A DNA stretch of 56,806 bases from Fusobacteriota bacterium (GCA_022615965.1 JAKEGG010000055.1:1-56806), one strand, 5' to 3'; counted from the first letter of the stretch, positions 19,319 through 28,818 are shown. Notes: generated by a model not told the origin, from the sequence alone. Translations and numbers: made by a program.

Positions 19319-19338
19319 AGTTTAGAGAACACTAAACT
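19319..19338. promoter_or_regulatory. Inverted repeat in the ygeY leader, candidate operator
   Basis: AGTTTAG-N6-CTAAACT is a perfect 7-6-7 inverted repeat with further A/T symmetry outside. It lies just downstream of the TATAAT at 19356-19351 (about +6 to +25 if transcription starts near 19344) and 55 bases before the ygeY ATG. This is a typical repressor position. The binding protein is unknown and no candidate regulator gene is adjacent. Confidence 0.45.
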
Positions 19339-19350
19339 AAATATAGATTA

Positions 19351-19379
19351 ATTATACTATCTATATTATCAAATGATAA
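19351..19379 (-). promoter_or_regulatory. Promoter of the purine/selenium cluster, with a palindrome over the -35
   Basis: On the minus strand TTATCA (19379-19374), a 17-base spacer and TATAAT (19356-19351) form a plausible sigma-A promoter. The -35 lies inside the palindrome TTATCA-AA-TGATAA (19366-19379), which could be a second control site. The ygeY ATG is 87 bases beyond the -10. Confidence 0.5.
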
Positions 19380-19487
19380 GTAGTAATGTGTATATTTCCT
19401 TTGAAATTGTTTTCAAAAATCCCAACCATTTCAGATGGAAAAAGAGCCATAACCAAAAAGCTACAGCTCAATATTAAACTAAATTAT

Positions 19488-20999
19488 TTAGTTAGTCACT
19501 CCATGATGAATCTCAGGAGTAGTCATAGTGATCTTGTCAAATTGATAGCCATGGCTTTTGCCATACTCGATGATCTTTGGCAAAGCATCTACAGTAGCCT
19601 GATTCTTTTCAATATCGTGAAACAGAGTTACATATGTCTCTTTAACACCCAGACCTGAAACAATATTTTGATATATCTGATCTCCAGTGATACTAGTTGA
19701 ATCAGCTGAACCAACATTCCAGTCAAAATAGTGATAGCCTTTAGCATGGACCTCGTTTACCAAAACACTCATTATTCCAGGAGTATAGCTCTTACTAACA
19801 GCGTTGGAAGATCCACCAGGGAATCTTAATATTTTAGTTTCTACTCCTGTCATTTCTTTGATCTTGTTGCTCAAGGTTTCAATATCATTAAAAAAGGCTG
19901 ATGTAGAGGAATATATCTGTTCATATTTATGAGTATCAGAATGTAAACCTATTGCATGTCCCTCTGCTACAATTCTTTTCATAATATCATGTTTAAGATT
20001 AGTTCCAACAACAAAGAAGGTAGCCTTAACCTTTTCCTTTTTTAAAATATCCAGAATCTGGATGGTCTTACTACTATTACCATCATCAAAGGTTAAATAG
20101 ATCGTGCTGTTCTGCCCTTGTGGTAAAGGCTGATCTGTTACGATGACCTTTCTTTCCGCTCCACTTTTGTTGCCACTACAATCAGCTACTTCATATTTCA
20201 GAACATATTCACCTAGCTTACTGGCATCCACCTGACCACTGACCTTGACTTTATCCTTTAAATCCTTGTCAAAATCATCATAAACCTCATAGCCCGGATC
20301 CTTATATTGGCTGTTTACCGATATATATAAGGTTTTTGGTCCTAAAAGCCCAAGTTCAGGAGAAACTTCATCTTTTCTATTAAGGTTTCTTTCTATCTGA
20401 GACTTATTACCTGACTGATCTTTAACAGTATAGATAACTTTATCCTTTTTGACCTTAACTTCTACTTTATCGGTTATATCTCCATCATAATTATCCAGAC
20501 ACTTAAAGCCTGGGTCTTTAAAATCATCCTTGGGACAAATATTGAGTTTGGTTTCACCTTCCAGGCTGATTATCGGAGCCTGTGTATCTACCACCTCAAC
20601 TACTCTTTTCACCTTTGAGGTTACGCCATTATGCTTGACTGAATATATCAGCACGTATTCACCTGTTTTTCCAGTATCAACCTTGCCAGCTACTTCGATT
20701 TTCTTGTTTTCTGCTAGTTCATTTCCTTTATAGCTAGCTGATGCCCCTTGTTCCTGATATTGATTATTCACTTCAACTGTTAACTTTTCATGGCCATTGA
20801 CCATTATATCAGCCCTCAGGTTATTATATATACCAGTAAAAAATAGCAAACCCACAAATAATAAAGTTAGCGGCAGCATGAATCTGCTATCACTAACTTT
20901 TTTTCTTCTTCTGCTGCTATAGGATCTTCCCTGATAGCCGCCTATTAAATCTTTATTATGTTCTTTGTTGATCTTATGGGTCTTATGTCTTGTTTTCAT
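19488..20999 (-). CDS. Membrane-anchored polysaccharide deacetylase with Ig-like repeats
   Basis: A 503-residue protein with a basic cytoplasmic head and one membrane helix (about residues 41-60). Three Ig-like DUF5011-type repeats follow (about 65-290, each with a TGEY/LGEYVL or DPGY signature). The C-terminal NodB domain carries TFDDG, HSDTH, RFPGGSSN, FDWNVGSAD and LFHD, the five catalytic motifs of metal-dependent de-N-acetylases. It likely deacetylates peptidoglycan GlcNAc on the cell surface, giving lysozyme resistance. No convincing Shine-Dalgarno precedes the ATG, so expression may be low or the start slightly different. Confidence 0.88.
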   Translation of the reverse strand: MKTRHKTHKINKEHNKDLIGGYQGRSYSSRRRKKVSDSRFMLPLTLLFVGLLFFTGIYNNLRADIMVNGHEKLTVEVNNQYQEQGASASYKGNELAENKKIEVAGKVDTGKTGEYVLIYSVKHNGVTSKVKRVVEVVDTQAPIISLEGETKLNICPKDDFKDPGFKCLDNYDGDITDKVEVKVKKDKVIYTVKDQSGNKSQIERNLNRKDEVSPELGLLGPKTLYISVNSQYKDPGYEVYDDFDKDLKDKVKVSGQVDASKLGEYVLKYEVADCSGNKSGAERKVIVTDQPLPQGQNSTIYLTFDDGNSSKTIQILDILKKEKVKATFFVVGTNLKHDIMKRIVAEGHAIGLHSDTHKYEQIYSSTSAFFNDIETLSNKIKEMTGVETKILRFPGGSSNAVSKSYTPGIMSVLVNEVHAKGYHYFDWNVGSADSTSITGDQIYQNIVSGLGVKETYVTLFHDIEKNQATVDALPKIIEYGKSHGYQFDKITMTTPEIHHGVTN

Positions 21000-21108
21000 A
21001 CATGCATTTATTTAAACTAAACGCTTAAATAATGTAACCTTTCTATTCATTCATTATCATTGTATCACTCATTATCGAAATGTTAAAGATGTTCTTCTTA
21101 TAAAATGG

Positions 21109-21135
21109 TAAAAAAAATAACTCCGAAGAGTTATT
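21109..21135 (-). terminator. Terminator after tRNA-Thr
   Basis: On the minus strand an 8-bp stem, AATAACTC with GAGTTATT, is closed by a TTCG tetraloop and followed by a T-run. It begins directly after the tRNA CCA end. Confidence 0.85.
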
Positions 21136-21136
21136 T

Positions 21137-21212
21137 TGGAGCCAACATCCAGGATCGAACTGGGGACCTTCACCTTACCATGGTGACGCTCTACCTACTG
21201 AGCTATGTTGGC
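21137..21212 (-). tRNA. tRNA-Thr (anticodon GGT)
   Basis: A 76-base tRNA read on the minus strand, with the CCA end encoded. The acceptor stem GCCAACA pairs with TGTTGGC. The D-stem is GCTC/GAGC. The anticodon stem TCACC/GGTGA encloses loop ATGGTAA with anticodon GGT, reading Thr ACC/ACT codons. The T-loop is TTCGATC, and the T-stem has one mismatch at its outer pair (C49 with A65). A terminator follows immediately. Confidence 0.95.
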
Positions 21213-21246
21213 ACCTTGAATATATTAACATAATCATTAAATAAAA

Positions 21247-22740
21247 TCAATTACTTTTACTATAGGAAATCGTTGCCTTAACAGCCTTATCCCAAGCCCT
21301 GACCAAGTCATTGCGCCAAAATTCATTTGACTCCGTCTCAATTACCTGATGAGAAGACCTGTTTGTAAATAAGCCAGCTCTATCACTCCAAAAACCAGCA
21401 GCAAGACCAGCTAATAAATAAGCACCATAAGCAGTTAGTTCACAGCTTTCTGCCCTGATAATCCTCTTCTTAAGTAAAGCACTTTGCAGCTCTAAAAACA
21501 AGGTATTTCCTGCCATACCTCCATCGACTTTTATATCCTTAAGTTCCAGGTCACAATCTCTGCCAATAGATTCGATCAAAGCATTTACCTGTAAGGCTAC
21601 AGCTTCCAGACCAGCTCTTATTATATGTCTTTTATTCACTCCTCTGGTCAAACCAAAGATACTACCTCTGGTTTCACTATGCCAATATGGAGCACCTAGT
21701 CCACTAAAGGCTGGTACGATCACCACACCCAGACTATCTTCCACTTCATTGGCTAAAACCTCAATTTCCTCATAATCAGAAAAAAGTCCTAGCTCTTCTT
21801 TCAGCCATTTCATTAAAGCACCGGCTATAAAAACACTGCCTTCGATAGCATAGCTTACCTCACCACCAAAGCTGATACCTATTGTGGACAGCAGGCTATC
21901 ACTGCTTAAGACTATCTTCTTGCCAGTATTGAGCAATAAGAAAGCACCTGTGCCATAGGTTATCTTACAAGAACCTGGATCAATACAGCCTTGGCCAAAT
22001 AAAGCTCCTTGCTGATCACCAACCATGGATAATATTGGTATTTCCTGGCCAAAGACCTTTGCCAAGCCAAAAAAACCAGATGATTCCTTGACCTCAGGCA
22101 GGATTGTCTTAGGTATATTCAAAGCCTTAAGTATTTCCTCATCCCACTTTAAATCTCTGATGTTAAAAAGCATGGTTCTTGAAGCATTGGTATGATCTGT
22201 AAGATGATATTTACCAGCACTAAGCTTATATAAAAGCCAGGTATCTACTGTGCCAAAGGCCAACCTACCCAAATCCGCCAGCTCTCTAAGTCCTGGTACA
22301 TTTTCCAACAGCCAGACAATTTTAGTAGCTGAAAAATATGGATCGAGCATCAACCCGGTATTCTCTCTGATATATCTCTCCAAGCCTTCCTTGACCAACC
22401 TGGAGCATATGTCACTACTTCTGCGACACTGCCAGACAATCGCATTATAGACTGGCAGACCAGTTTCCTTATCAAAAAGTATTGTTGTTTCCCTTTGGTT
22501 GGTAATGCCAATACCAGCAATTTCCTCTGCCATGATACCTGTATCAGTTATCACTTCTTCTATAGTTTCTATCACAGAATTATAAAGCTCTAGCGGGTCA
22601 TGCTCAACAAAACCTTCTTGGGGATATAGCTGGGTGATTTCTCTGCTGGCTGTAGCCAATAAGGTCTTGTGTTCATTATATAGCAGGCATCTGGTACTTG
22701 TAGTTCCCTGGTCTACTGCTAAAATATATTTTTTTGTCAT
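21247..22740 (-). CDS. glpK: Glycerol kinase
   Basis: A 497-residue FGGY-family kinase. The N-terminal phosphate loop is AVDQGTTSTR, and glycerol-site residues lie in ITNQRETTILFD. The ATP-site region includes VGDQQGALFGQ, ITYGTGAFLL and VDGGMAGN. It phosphorylates glycerol to glycerol 3-phosphate. I place the ATG at 22740 behind GAGGT rather than at a TTG five codons earlier. It follows the SDR gene by only 18 bases and no glpF or glpD is nearby, so its control is not obvious. Confidence 0.93.
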   Translation of the reverse strand: MTKKYILAVDQGTTSTRCLLYNEHKTLLATASREITQLYPQEGFVEHDPLELYNSVIETIEEVITDTGIMAEEIAGIGITNQRETTILFDKETGLPVYNAIVWQCRRSSDICSRLVKEGLERYIRENTGLMLDPYFSATKIVWLLENVPGLRELADLGRLAFGTVDTWLLYKLSAGKYHLTDHTNASRTMLFNIRDLKWDEEILKALNIPKTILPEVKESSGFFGLAKVFGQEIPILSMVGDQQGALFGQGCIDPGSCKITYGTGAFLLLNTGKKIVLSSDSLLSTIGISFGGEVSYAIEGSVFIAGALMKWLKEELGLFSDYEEIEVLANEVEDSLGVVIVPAFSGLGAPYWHSETRGSIFGLTRGVNKRHIIRAGLEAVALQVNALIESIGRDCDLELKDIKVDGGMAGNTLFLELQSALLKKRIIRAESCELTAYGAYLLAGLAAGFWSDRAGLFTNRSSHQVIETESNEFWRNDLVRAWDKAVKATISYSKSN

Positions 22741-22758
22741 TGTGCCATACCTCAAAAA

Positions 22759-23646
22759 TTAAATTTTATAGGAAATACCTAAAAGTTCTTCCGACTTGGA
22801 CCAAAGTTTATCTGCGAGTTTTTGATCTAAAGCTTTTTCTGATAACTGAGCTAAGCCTGGCTTACCGGACCACTCTTTTTTCCCCATGGGACCTATATAG
22901 CTGCCGTTAGGGATATTTTCATTTAAAATGCCTTCTAATACCGATCTGACTCCTTCTTGGGGTCCTTTTATTCCATAAAGGGCAACTAATGGTCTCACCA
23001 ACTGGGCCAGTGGTTTAAAATAATAGCGACCTATGATATCGGTATTACAAACACCTGGATGGACGATCACAGACCTTCTTTTGCTACCTTCAAAATGCCT
23101 GGCCAACTTGACCCCAAACAAGGTCAAAGCTAGCTTGGACTGAGAATAGGCTTCCATCCTGGTGTATTCTCTTTCCTTAAAGGAAAGGTCATCAAAATGT
23201 ATGTCAGCAATGGACATTTTATGAGCCAGACTACCTAAGCTTACTACTAAAGCCTGTTCAGACAGACTATCTTTAAGTAGAAAGTTCAAGTAAAAATGGC
23301 CTAGATAATTGATATCAAAGTGTTTTTCTAAACTATTTTTTGATAGACAATGGTCAGGCAATAATACTCCAGCGTTATTTAACAGTACATCTATTTTTTC
23401 ATTTCTTTTTATAAACTCAGCTACAAAGTTTTCAATAGAGGTTCTATCTTCTAAATCTAAGTTCAGATATTCAACCTTATCTCCATTCCCCTGACTCGAT
23501 AGTTTTTCTATGGCCTTTTTACTCTTACCTTCATCTCTATTGGCCATTAATACCCTGAAACCTTTATCAAGGAGGTTTTTGGCTGTTTCAAAACCTAATC
23601 CAGTATTGGCTCCAGTAATTACTATCAACCTGTTTTTCTTATTCAC
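22759..23646 (-). CDS. Short-chain dehydrogenase/reductase (retinol-dehydrogenase-like)
   Basis: A 295-residue SDR. The NAD(P)-binding TGANTGLGFE is at residues 12-21, the NNAG motif (LLNNAGVLL) at about 89, and the catalytic Tyr-Lys in YSQSK at about 168. The Ser is likely in VVSLGSLAHK. The C-terminus is extended, as in RDH/WW-oxidoreductase relatives. The substrate is unknown. The GTG start overlaps the GNAT stop (GTGAATAA), so the two genes are probably coupled. Confidence 0.85.
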   Translation of the reverse strand: MNKKNRLIVITGANTGLGFETAKNLLDKGFRVLMANRDEGKSKKAIEKLSSQGNGDKVEYLNLDLEDRTSIENFVAEFIKRNEKIDVLLNNAGVLLPDHCLSKNSLEKHFDINYLGHFYLNFLLKDSLSEQALVVSLGSLAHKMSIADIHFDDLSFKEREYTRMEAYSQSKLALTLFGVKLARHFEGSKRRSVIVHPGVCNTDIIGRYYFKPLAQLVRPLVALYGIKGPQEGVRSVLEGILNENIPNGSYIGPMGKKEWSGKPGLAQLSEKALDQKLADKLWSKSEELLGISYKI

Positions 23647-24133
23647 TTATATCCTTCCTCCATTGTTGTCTGAAAACCTTGTAACCTAACTTGCTCCAGG
23701 CATCGTTGGCCATTTTATTGCTAGCTATAGTATTTAGTTCCAGATAGCTGATACCTGATTTTTTCAGTTCATTGACAGCAATCTCATCAAGCTTTTTTAA
23801 CAGCCCCATATTTCTGTAGCCCTTTTTGACATAGGCGCCATCGATATAGCCTATCTCTTTAACTGAAGAAACTACCAGAAAACAGTTAATGATAGAGAAG
23901 GAAATAAAGGCAATTATTTCATCTGCCTTATCACCATCTCTGACTAATATCACCTGACCCCTGTCATTTTCCAGCCTTTCCTGTAAGAGCTTTGTTCTTT
24001 CCTCGAGGCTTAAATCTTCAAAATCAAAATATTGATCTAAGGTGATATCTCTTAAAGAAATAAGAAATTCATTGTAGATATCAGCCACTTCCTTCATTTC
24101 TTCCCAAGCTGCTTCTTTAAAATATAGCTTCAA
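23639..24133 (-). CDS. GNAT-family N-acetyltransferase
   Basis: A 164-residue acetyltransferase. The acetyl-CoA loop region is YVKKGYRNMGLLKKLDEIA at about residues 110-128, matching the R/Q-x-x-G-x-G/A pattern in relaxed form (RNMGLL). The last strand ends SKLGYKVFRQQWRKD. A TTG start follows GAGGTG. The acceptor is unknown. It forms a tight unit with the downstream SDR. Confidence 0.82.
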   Translation of the reverse strand: MKLYFKEAAWEEMKEVADIYNEFLISLRDITLDQYFDFEDLSLEERTKLLQERLENDRGQVILVRDGDKADEIIAFISFSIINCFLVVSSVKEIGYIDGAYVKKGYRNMGLLKKLDEIAVNELKKSGISYLELNTIASNKMANDAWSKLGYKVFRQQWRKDISE

Positions 24134-24151
24134 AACACAACACCTCTTATA

Positions 24152-25867
24152 TTATCTTTTTTTAGAGTCCCCTTTGCTTTTTCTGCTTCTTTCCTTATCT
24201 TTGTCTTTTCCTTTGCCTTTTCCACTTTCATATACAGTAGTATTTGTTACCTTATTTTTAACCTTATAATTTTTCATTGATTTTAAAACTACTGGCGCTA
24301 CATCTTCTGGTATGTCAAAATAACTCAAACTATCCTTGACCTCGATTTTACCTACCAGACTGCCAGGTAATCCTGTAGCTCTGGCAACACCACTTAAAAT
24401 AACATTGATACTTGCTCCATGGTTACGTCCAATATCGATTTTAAAACGAACCATTTTTTCTTTGCCTCTGCTATCAGCTTTTCTGCCAGAAGATTTTCTG
24501 TCTCTTTCTCCTCCACCTTCTCTTTCATAAGAAATATGTAGATCGTCGCTTAGCTTGTTTAGTTTTTCAATATCTTTTAGCTCCAGGCTGATCAAGGCTA
24601 AGGCCACATCCATAGAGGTAAAGTCATCTCCAGTTAGCTCCTCAACAATATTCATGTACTTATTTAGATTATTGCTACTGTCCAAAACCTCTTTAATATT
24701 TTCCATTAGCTCAACCTGTTTTATTTCATGAATATCAGCATTGGATGGAATAGATTGCAGCAATATTTTTCTACCTATATATTTACTAAGGTCCTTGATA
24801 TCTCTAAGCTGATTTCTACCTACTACAAAGGTATAGGCTCGTCCACTTTTACCAGCTCTCCCTGTACGTCCTATACGGTGGACATAATATTCTTCATCCT
24901 TTGGTAAATCAAAGTTAAAGACAATTTCCACATCATCTACATCGATACCTCTCGCAGCTACATCTGTTGCTATCAGTATATCGTTTTTGCCGGTTTTAAA
25001 ACTTCTTAAAGTTTGATCTCTTGAAACCTGTCTCATATCACCATGTAAGCCTGCAGCCATATAGCCTCTCCCCTGTAACTCACCTTGCAGCTCTTCAACT
25101 TGTTTTTTAGTATTACAGAAAACAATTGATTTAGATGGATTATAGACATCAAGGGCATTACATAAAGCATCTATCTTTCTGCCTTTTGGTACTTCAAAGT
25201 AATATTGATCAATTGTTGGAACTGTTAGCTGCTGGTGATCGATTTTAACAAGTTCCGGATCCTTCAAAAACTCCTCGGTGATTCTCATGATTTCCTTAGA
25301 CATAGTTGCAGAAAACAAGATGGTTTGTCTTTCTAAAGGCACTTCTAACAGGATAGTTTCTACATCCTCTTTAAAGCCCATATTCAACATTTCATCAGCT
25401 TCATCTAAGACTACCAGCTTGACTTCTCCAAGCTTTAGAACTTTTCTTCTCATCAGGTCCATAATTCTACCTGGTGTCCCAACTACTATATTTGCTCCAT
25501 ATTTCAAAGCCTTGATCTGTCTTTCAATTGGTTGGCCACCATAGACAGGAACTATTTTAGCCCCTTCCTTATATTTGGCAAACTTCCTTATTTCTTCACT
25601 TGCTTGTACTGCCAGCTCTCTGGTAGGACAAACGATCAGTGACTGAATATTCTTTTTGTTTCTGACTTCAAGCAGTTCGATAGCTGGTATGCCAAAGGCT
25701 GCTGTTTTTCCTGTTCCAGTCTGGGAATGTCCGATTACATCCTTACCAGCCATAATTAGGGGGATCGTTGCAGTTTGAATAGCTGTTGCTTCTTCAAAAC
25801 CAATTTCCTTTACTGCTTTTTTCACTTCTTTAGATATTTCTAGATCAGCAAATAGTTTTTTTTCCAT
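24152..25867 (-). CDS. DEAD-box ATP-dependent RNA helicase with DbpA-type RNA-binding domain
   Basis: A 571-residue helicase. Motifs in order: Q motif, SQTGTGKT, PTRELA, TPGR, DEAD, SAT, then ARGID and HRIGRTGRAG in the second RecA domain. A C-terminal DbpA/CsdA RNA-binding domain (about residues 465-540, RFKIDIGRNHGAS) is followed by a Lys/Arg/Ser tail. It is similar to CshA/DeaD and likely works in ribosome assembly, RNA turnover and cold adaptation. GAGG precedes the ATG. It sits one base from the hydrolase gene upstream in transcription. Confidence 0.93.
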   Translation of the reverse strand: MEKKLFADLEISKEVKKAVKEIGFEEATAIQTATIPLIMAGKDVIGHSQTGTGKTAAFGIPAIELLEVRNKKNIQSLIVCPTRELAVQASEEIRKFAKYKEGAKIVPVYGGQPIERQIKALKYGANIVVGTPGRIMDLMRRKVLKLGEVKLVVLDEADEMLNMGFKEDVETILLEVPLERQTILFSATMSKEIMRITEEFLKDPELVKIDHQQLTVPTIDQYYFEVPKGRKIDALCNALDVYNPSKSIVFCNTKKQVEELQGELQGRGYMAAGLHGDMRQVSRDQTLRSFKTGKNDILIATDVAARGIDVDDVEIVFNFDLPKDEEYYVHRIGRTGRAGKSGRAYTFVVGRNQLRDIKDLSKYIGRKILLQSIPSNADIHEIKQVELMENIKEVLDSSNNLNKYMNIVEELTGDDFTSMDVALALISLELKDIEKLNKLSDDLHISYEREGGGERDRKSSGRKADSRGKEKMVRFKIDIGRNHGASINVILSGVARATGLPGSLVGKIEVKDSLSYFDIPEDVAPVVLKSMKNYKVKNKVTNTTVYESGKGKGKDKDKERSRKSKGDSKKR

Positions 25868-25868
25868 T

Positions 25869-26585
25869 TTATTCCTCTTTCTCTATTAAAATGTCATTTA
25901 AATAATCTTCAATCAAGCTATTTGCTTCAGAACTTTTTTCATATAAAACAAAATGATTTCCAGATTTAATTATCATCAAACGACTGTTTAGCAAATTATT
26001 ACTGATTTTCTTTGTCTCCTGGTACCTGATCATATCATATTCTCCAGCCAGTACCAGAGCCGGAGCAATTATTTTATTTAAATCCTTATAGCTGATATCA
26101 GCACTTTTTAGCATCAAGGCAATTATCTTTCTTTTTTCTACTTCTCTAAGGCTCATAAAATATAGCTTTAAAACCTCAAGGTATACTTTTAACTTAAGTC
26201 CCCAGGGCCTTAAATTTCCACCGACTAATATAATTCCTTTTAGTCTTTTTCTTGAATGTACGACAGCAAATTCCATGGCAATATTAGCCCCATCACTAAA
26301 GCCGATCAAAACATAGCTAGCTATTTTCAATCTTTCAAGGACCTCTTGTAAGTCTTTAGCCAGCAGCCTTAGATCATATTTTTGCTCTTTGTTCCCAAAT
26401 TCAGAATAGCCATGGCCTCTGGTATCAATATATATGAGATTGTACCTTTTGCTGAAGTATTCCTTCTGTTTCCTAAAGTAGCTGCTATCTTCCATATTGC
26501 CATGGAGAAACACCAAAGTATCTCTCTGCCCAGAGTCTATCTGTTCATAATAGATTTTACAATTATCTTCTAAAACGATATACAC
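25869..26585 (-). CDS. Alpha/beta hydrolase
   Basis: A 238-residue alpha/beta-hydrolase fold enzyme. The oxyanion region is VFLHGNMEDSSYF (about residues 25-37), the nucleophile elbow GFSDGAN (Ser at about 97), the acid is probably Asp in AGEYDM, and the His lies in SGNHFVL near the C-terminus. It resembles small lactonase or 2-succinyl-type esterases. The substrate is unknown. The GTG start has only a weak ribosome binding site. Confidence 0.82.
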   Translation of the reverse strand: MYIVLEDNCKIYYEQIDSGQRDTLVFLHGNMEDSSYFRKQKEYFSKRYNLIYIDTRGHGYSEFGNKEQKYDLRLLAKDLQEVLERLKIASYVLIGFSDGANIAMEFAVVHSRKRLKGIILVGGNLRPWGLKLKVYLEVLKLYFMSLREVEKRKIIALMLKSADISYKDLNKIIAPALVLAGEYDMIRYQETKKISNNLLNSRLMIIKSGNHFVLYEKSSEANSLIEDYLNDILIEKEE

Positions 26586-26592
26586 TTTGCAC

Positions 26593-26970
26593 CTACACCA
26601 TTATCTCACTGATGCCATAAAGCTCTAAAATCTCATCCAGCCCTTCCTTGATTTCATCTCTTGTGAAATCACCTGCTTGAAGAATAGTCCTGTTTAAGGA
26701 ATAAAGATAGTTATAGAAGGTTAAGGCTGTATTAAGGTGAAGCAAATCTTTGTTTTTTTCTATGCTGTCAAAGAGGATATTTTCAGCTCCATTGATATCC
26801 AGGTTTAAAATCATTGCTATGAGCTTGTTGTATAGCTCTTTATTGATACCAATTTCTTCGCTTTTAAAAATAAGGATATTTTCATTACCATCTTTATCTT
26901 TAAACAGAAGCTTGGCTCCAACCTTGATCATCATTTCAAGCTGATCTAAGATATAGTCATTTTTAATCAT
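26593..26970 (-). CDS. Small helical protein (DUF6483-like)
   Basis: A 125-residue soluble, mostly helical acidic protein beginning MIKNDYILDQLEMMIKVGAKLLF. The start resembles DUF6483 proteins of Firmicutes, but I cannot confirm this by eye. No catalytic motif is visible. Its ATG overlaps the ung stop by 8 bases, so it is translated from the ung transcript. Confidence 0.7.
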   Translation of the reverse strand: MIKNDYILDQLEMMIKVGAKLLFKDKDGNENILIFKSEEIGINKELYNKLIAMILNLDINGAENILFDSIEKNKDLLHLNTALTFYNYLYSLNRTILQAGDFTRDEIKEGLDEILELYGISEIMV

Positions 26971-27634
26971 CCAGACACCAACTTATTTCCTTTCTGTTAT
27001 TTTCTCTTAAAAAGGCATTAGCTCTTGAAAAATGTTTACAGCCAAAAAATCCTCTATATACTGATAATGGACTTGGATGAACAGTTTCAAGTATCAAATG
27101 TTTAGGATTACTAATTAATTCTTTTTTTTTCTTAGCATCACTTCCCCAAAGCAAAAAAACCTTTGGCTTTTCTTCTGCTGAAATCAACCTGATAACTTCA
27201 TCAGTCAGCCTTTCCCAGCCCTTGCCTTTATGTGAATTTGGCCTTCCTTCCTCTACAGTCAGGCAGGTGTTCATTAAAAATATGCCTTCTTGAGCCCAAG
27301 GAAGAAGATAACCACCTTCTGGTATCTTACAGCCTAGATCATCTTGTAGCTCCTTAAAAATATTAACCAACGAAGGAGGTTTACTTATTCCAGGTTGTAC
27401 AGAAAAAGACATACCATGAGCCTGTCCTGGCTGGTGATAAGGATCCTGACCTAAAATCACCACCTTAATATTTTCAAGTGGAACCTCTTTAAAAATCGCA
27501 AAGATATTATCCATGGTTGGATATATTTTTTTAACCTTATATTCTTCTATCAGGAATTTTCTTAACTTCTGATAGTATTCCTTTTTTGTTTCTTTTTGAA
27601 AAAAATCGTCCCAGCTATTACCAATTTCTATCAT
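26963..27634 (-). CDS. ung: Uracil-DNA glycosylase
   Basis: A 223-residue family 1 UDG, the usual length. The catalytic water-activating loop is VILGQDPYHQPGQAHG (Asp at about residue 62) and the uracil-side loop FLLWGSDAKKK. The Leu-intercalation loop HPSPLSVYRGFFG (about 187-199) contains the catalytic His. It removes uracil from DNA in base-excision repair. The ATG overlaps the apbE stop. Confidence 0.96.
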   Translation of the reverse strand: MIEIGNSWDDFFQKETKKEYYQKLRKFLIEEYKVKKIYPTMDNIFAIFKEVPLENIKVVILGQDPYHQPGQAHGMSFSVQPGISKPPSLVNIFKELQDDLGCKIPEGGYLLPWAQEGIFLMNTCLTVEEGRPNSHKGKGWERLTDEVIRLISAEEKPKVFLLWGSDAKKKKELISNPKHLILETVHPSPLSVYRGFFGCKHFSRANAFLRENNRKEISWCLDD

Positions 27635-28698
27635 CTGTTTCCCTCTAAAGTAAACTTGCTTTCTAGTCCCTGGCTGACATAATAGCTGCCATCCTTTTCA
27701 ATAAATACAAATTCAATATTACCAAAGCTACCATCCATATTGAGCTTTGCTGCCAATTCAACAGCTTTTTCTTTGCCTAACACAAACAAGGTGGTAGATA
27801 ATATATCAGCTATAGCAGAGTCTTCTGCAACCACAGTTACACTTGAACCTTTGTTTCCAGGCTTACCAGTGGCTGGATCAATTATGTGATGATATCTTAT
27901 TCCCTCTGACTCAAAATATCTTTGATAGTCCCCAGAAGTAACAGCTGCCTGGTCAGTCAACTTCAGTATTCCAAAATATTTTTTCAGGTCCGAAGGATCC
28001 TGAATAGCAATTTTCCAGCTTTGACCAGGTTCCTTCTCCCCTATAACAACTATATTGCCGCCAGCATCGATCAATGCTTTTTCAATACCCTCTGTTTTTA
28101 GGATCTCTGCTGCTTTAGCTGCTCCATAGCCTTTGGCGACTCCACCTAGATCCAGCTTCATTCCAGGTTTTGTCAGAAAAACACTTTTTTGCTCCTCATT
28201 TAAAGCAATATCCTTGAGATTGGTTAACTTTAATGCTTCCTCTAGCAAACCATCTTCAGGTACCTTTTTATTATTCCCACCAAAGCCCCACAGATCCATA
28301 ACCGGACCAATAGCTATATTGAAGGAGCCTTGGCTTAATTCTCCAAAATATAAGGCTTTCTTAATGATCTCATATGTATCAGCAGAGACTTTCACCTCTT
28401 CTAAACCTGCTTTTTCATTTAACTGGCATATATCACTGTTTTGATACTCATCAGTGCCTGGGGCATAATATCTATTGGTAATTTTTTCTAATTCCTTTAT
28501 AGACAGAAATGCCTTTGTTACAGCTTCTTCCAGTACTTTCTGGTCTGTGCCATAGGCAGTTATTTTAATGTAGGTATCCATCAGCAATTCTTCCTGAGTA
28601 TATGAAGTTTCTTTTTTATGTAGGCTGATAGAAATTATTAAGATGATCACAGCCAGGGCTGCTAATACCTGTAATATTATTTTTTGTGCTTTTTTCAT
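27631..28698 (-). CDS. apbE: FAD:protein FMN transferase ApbE
   Basis: A 355-residue enzyme anchored by an N-terminal helix (about residues 8-26), with no lipobox Cys. ApbE motifs are MDTYIKITAYG, GPVMDLWGFGG, LDLGGVAKGYGAAKA (about 180-194), DAGGNIVVIGEK and SGDYQRYFE with HHIIDPATGKPG. It attaches FMN to Thr residues of Rnf/Nqr or other flavoproteins outside the membrane. It overlaps ung by 4 bases, an unusual partner. RBS AAGGGA. Confidence 0.93.
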   Translation of the reverse strand: MKKAQKIILQVLAALAVIILIISISLHKKETSYTQEELLMDTYIKITAYGTDQKVLEEAVTKAFLSIKELEKITNRYYAPGTDEYQNSDICQLNEKAGLEEVKVSADTYEIIKKALYFGELSQGSFNIAIGPVMDLWGFGGNNKKVPEDGLLEEALKLTNLKDIALNEEQKSVFLTKPGMKLDLGGVAKGYGAAKAAEILKTEGIEKALIDAGGNIVVIGEKEPGQSWKIAIQDPSDLKKYFGILKLTDQAAVTSGDYQRYFESEGIRYHHIIDPATGKPGNKGSSVTVVAEDSAIADILSTTLFVLGKEKAVELAAKLNMDGSFGNIEFVFIEKDGSYYVSQGLESKFTLEGNR

Positions 28699-28790
28699 TT
28701 TTTCCCTTGCGTAACAATTTTTTCAATCTTCACCGTATCCTTTATTGTAACAGATAAAAAGAAAACTTTAAACTTTTGGAACTAAGTTAC

Positions 28791-28818
28791 TTTACAACTT
28801 GATGTTTTGTTATATAAT
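28791..28818 (+). promoter_or_regulatory. Promoter of ccdA-tlpA
   Basis: TTTACA (28791-28796), a 16-base spacer and TATAAT (28813-28818) lie 24 bases before the ccdA ATG, with GGAGG between. The region is divergent from apbE. Confidence 0.65.
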
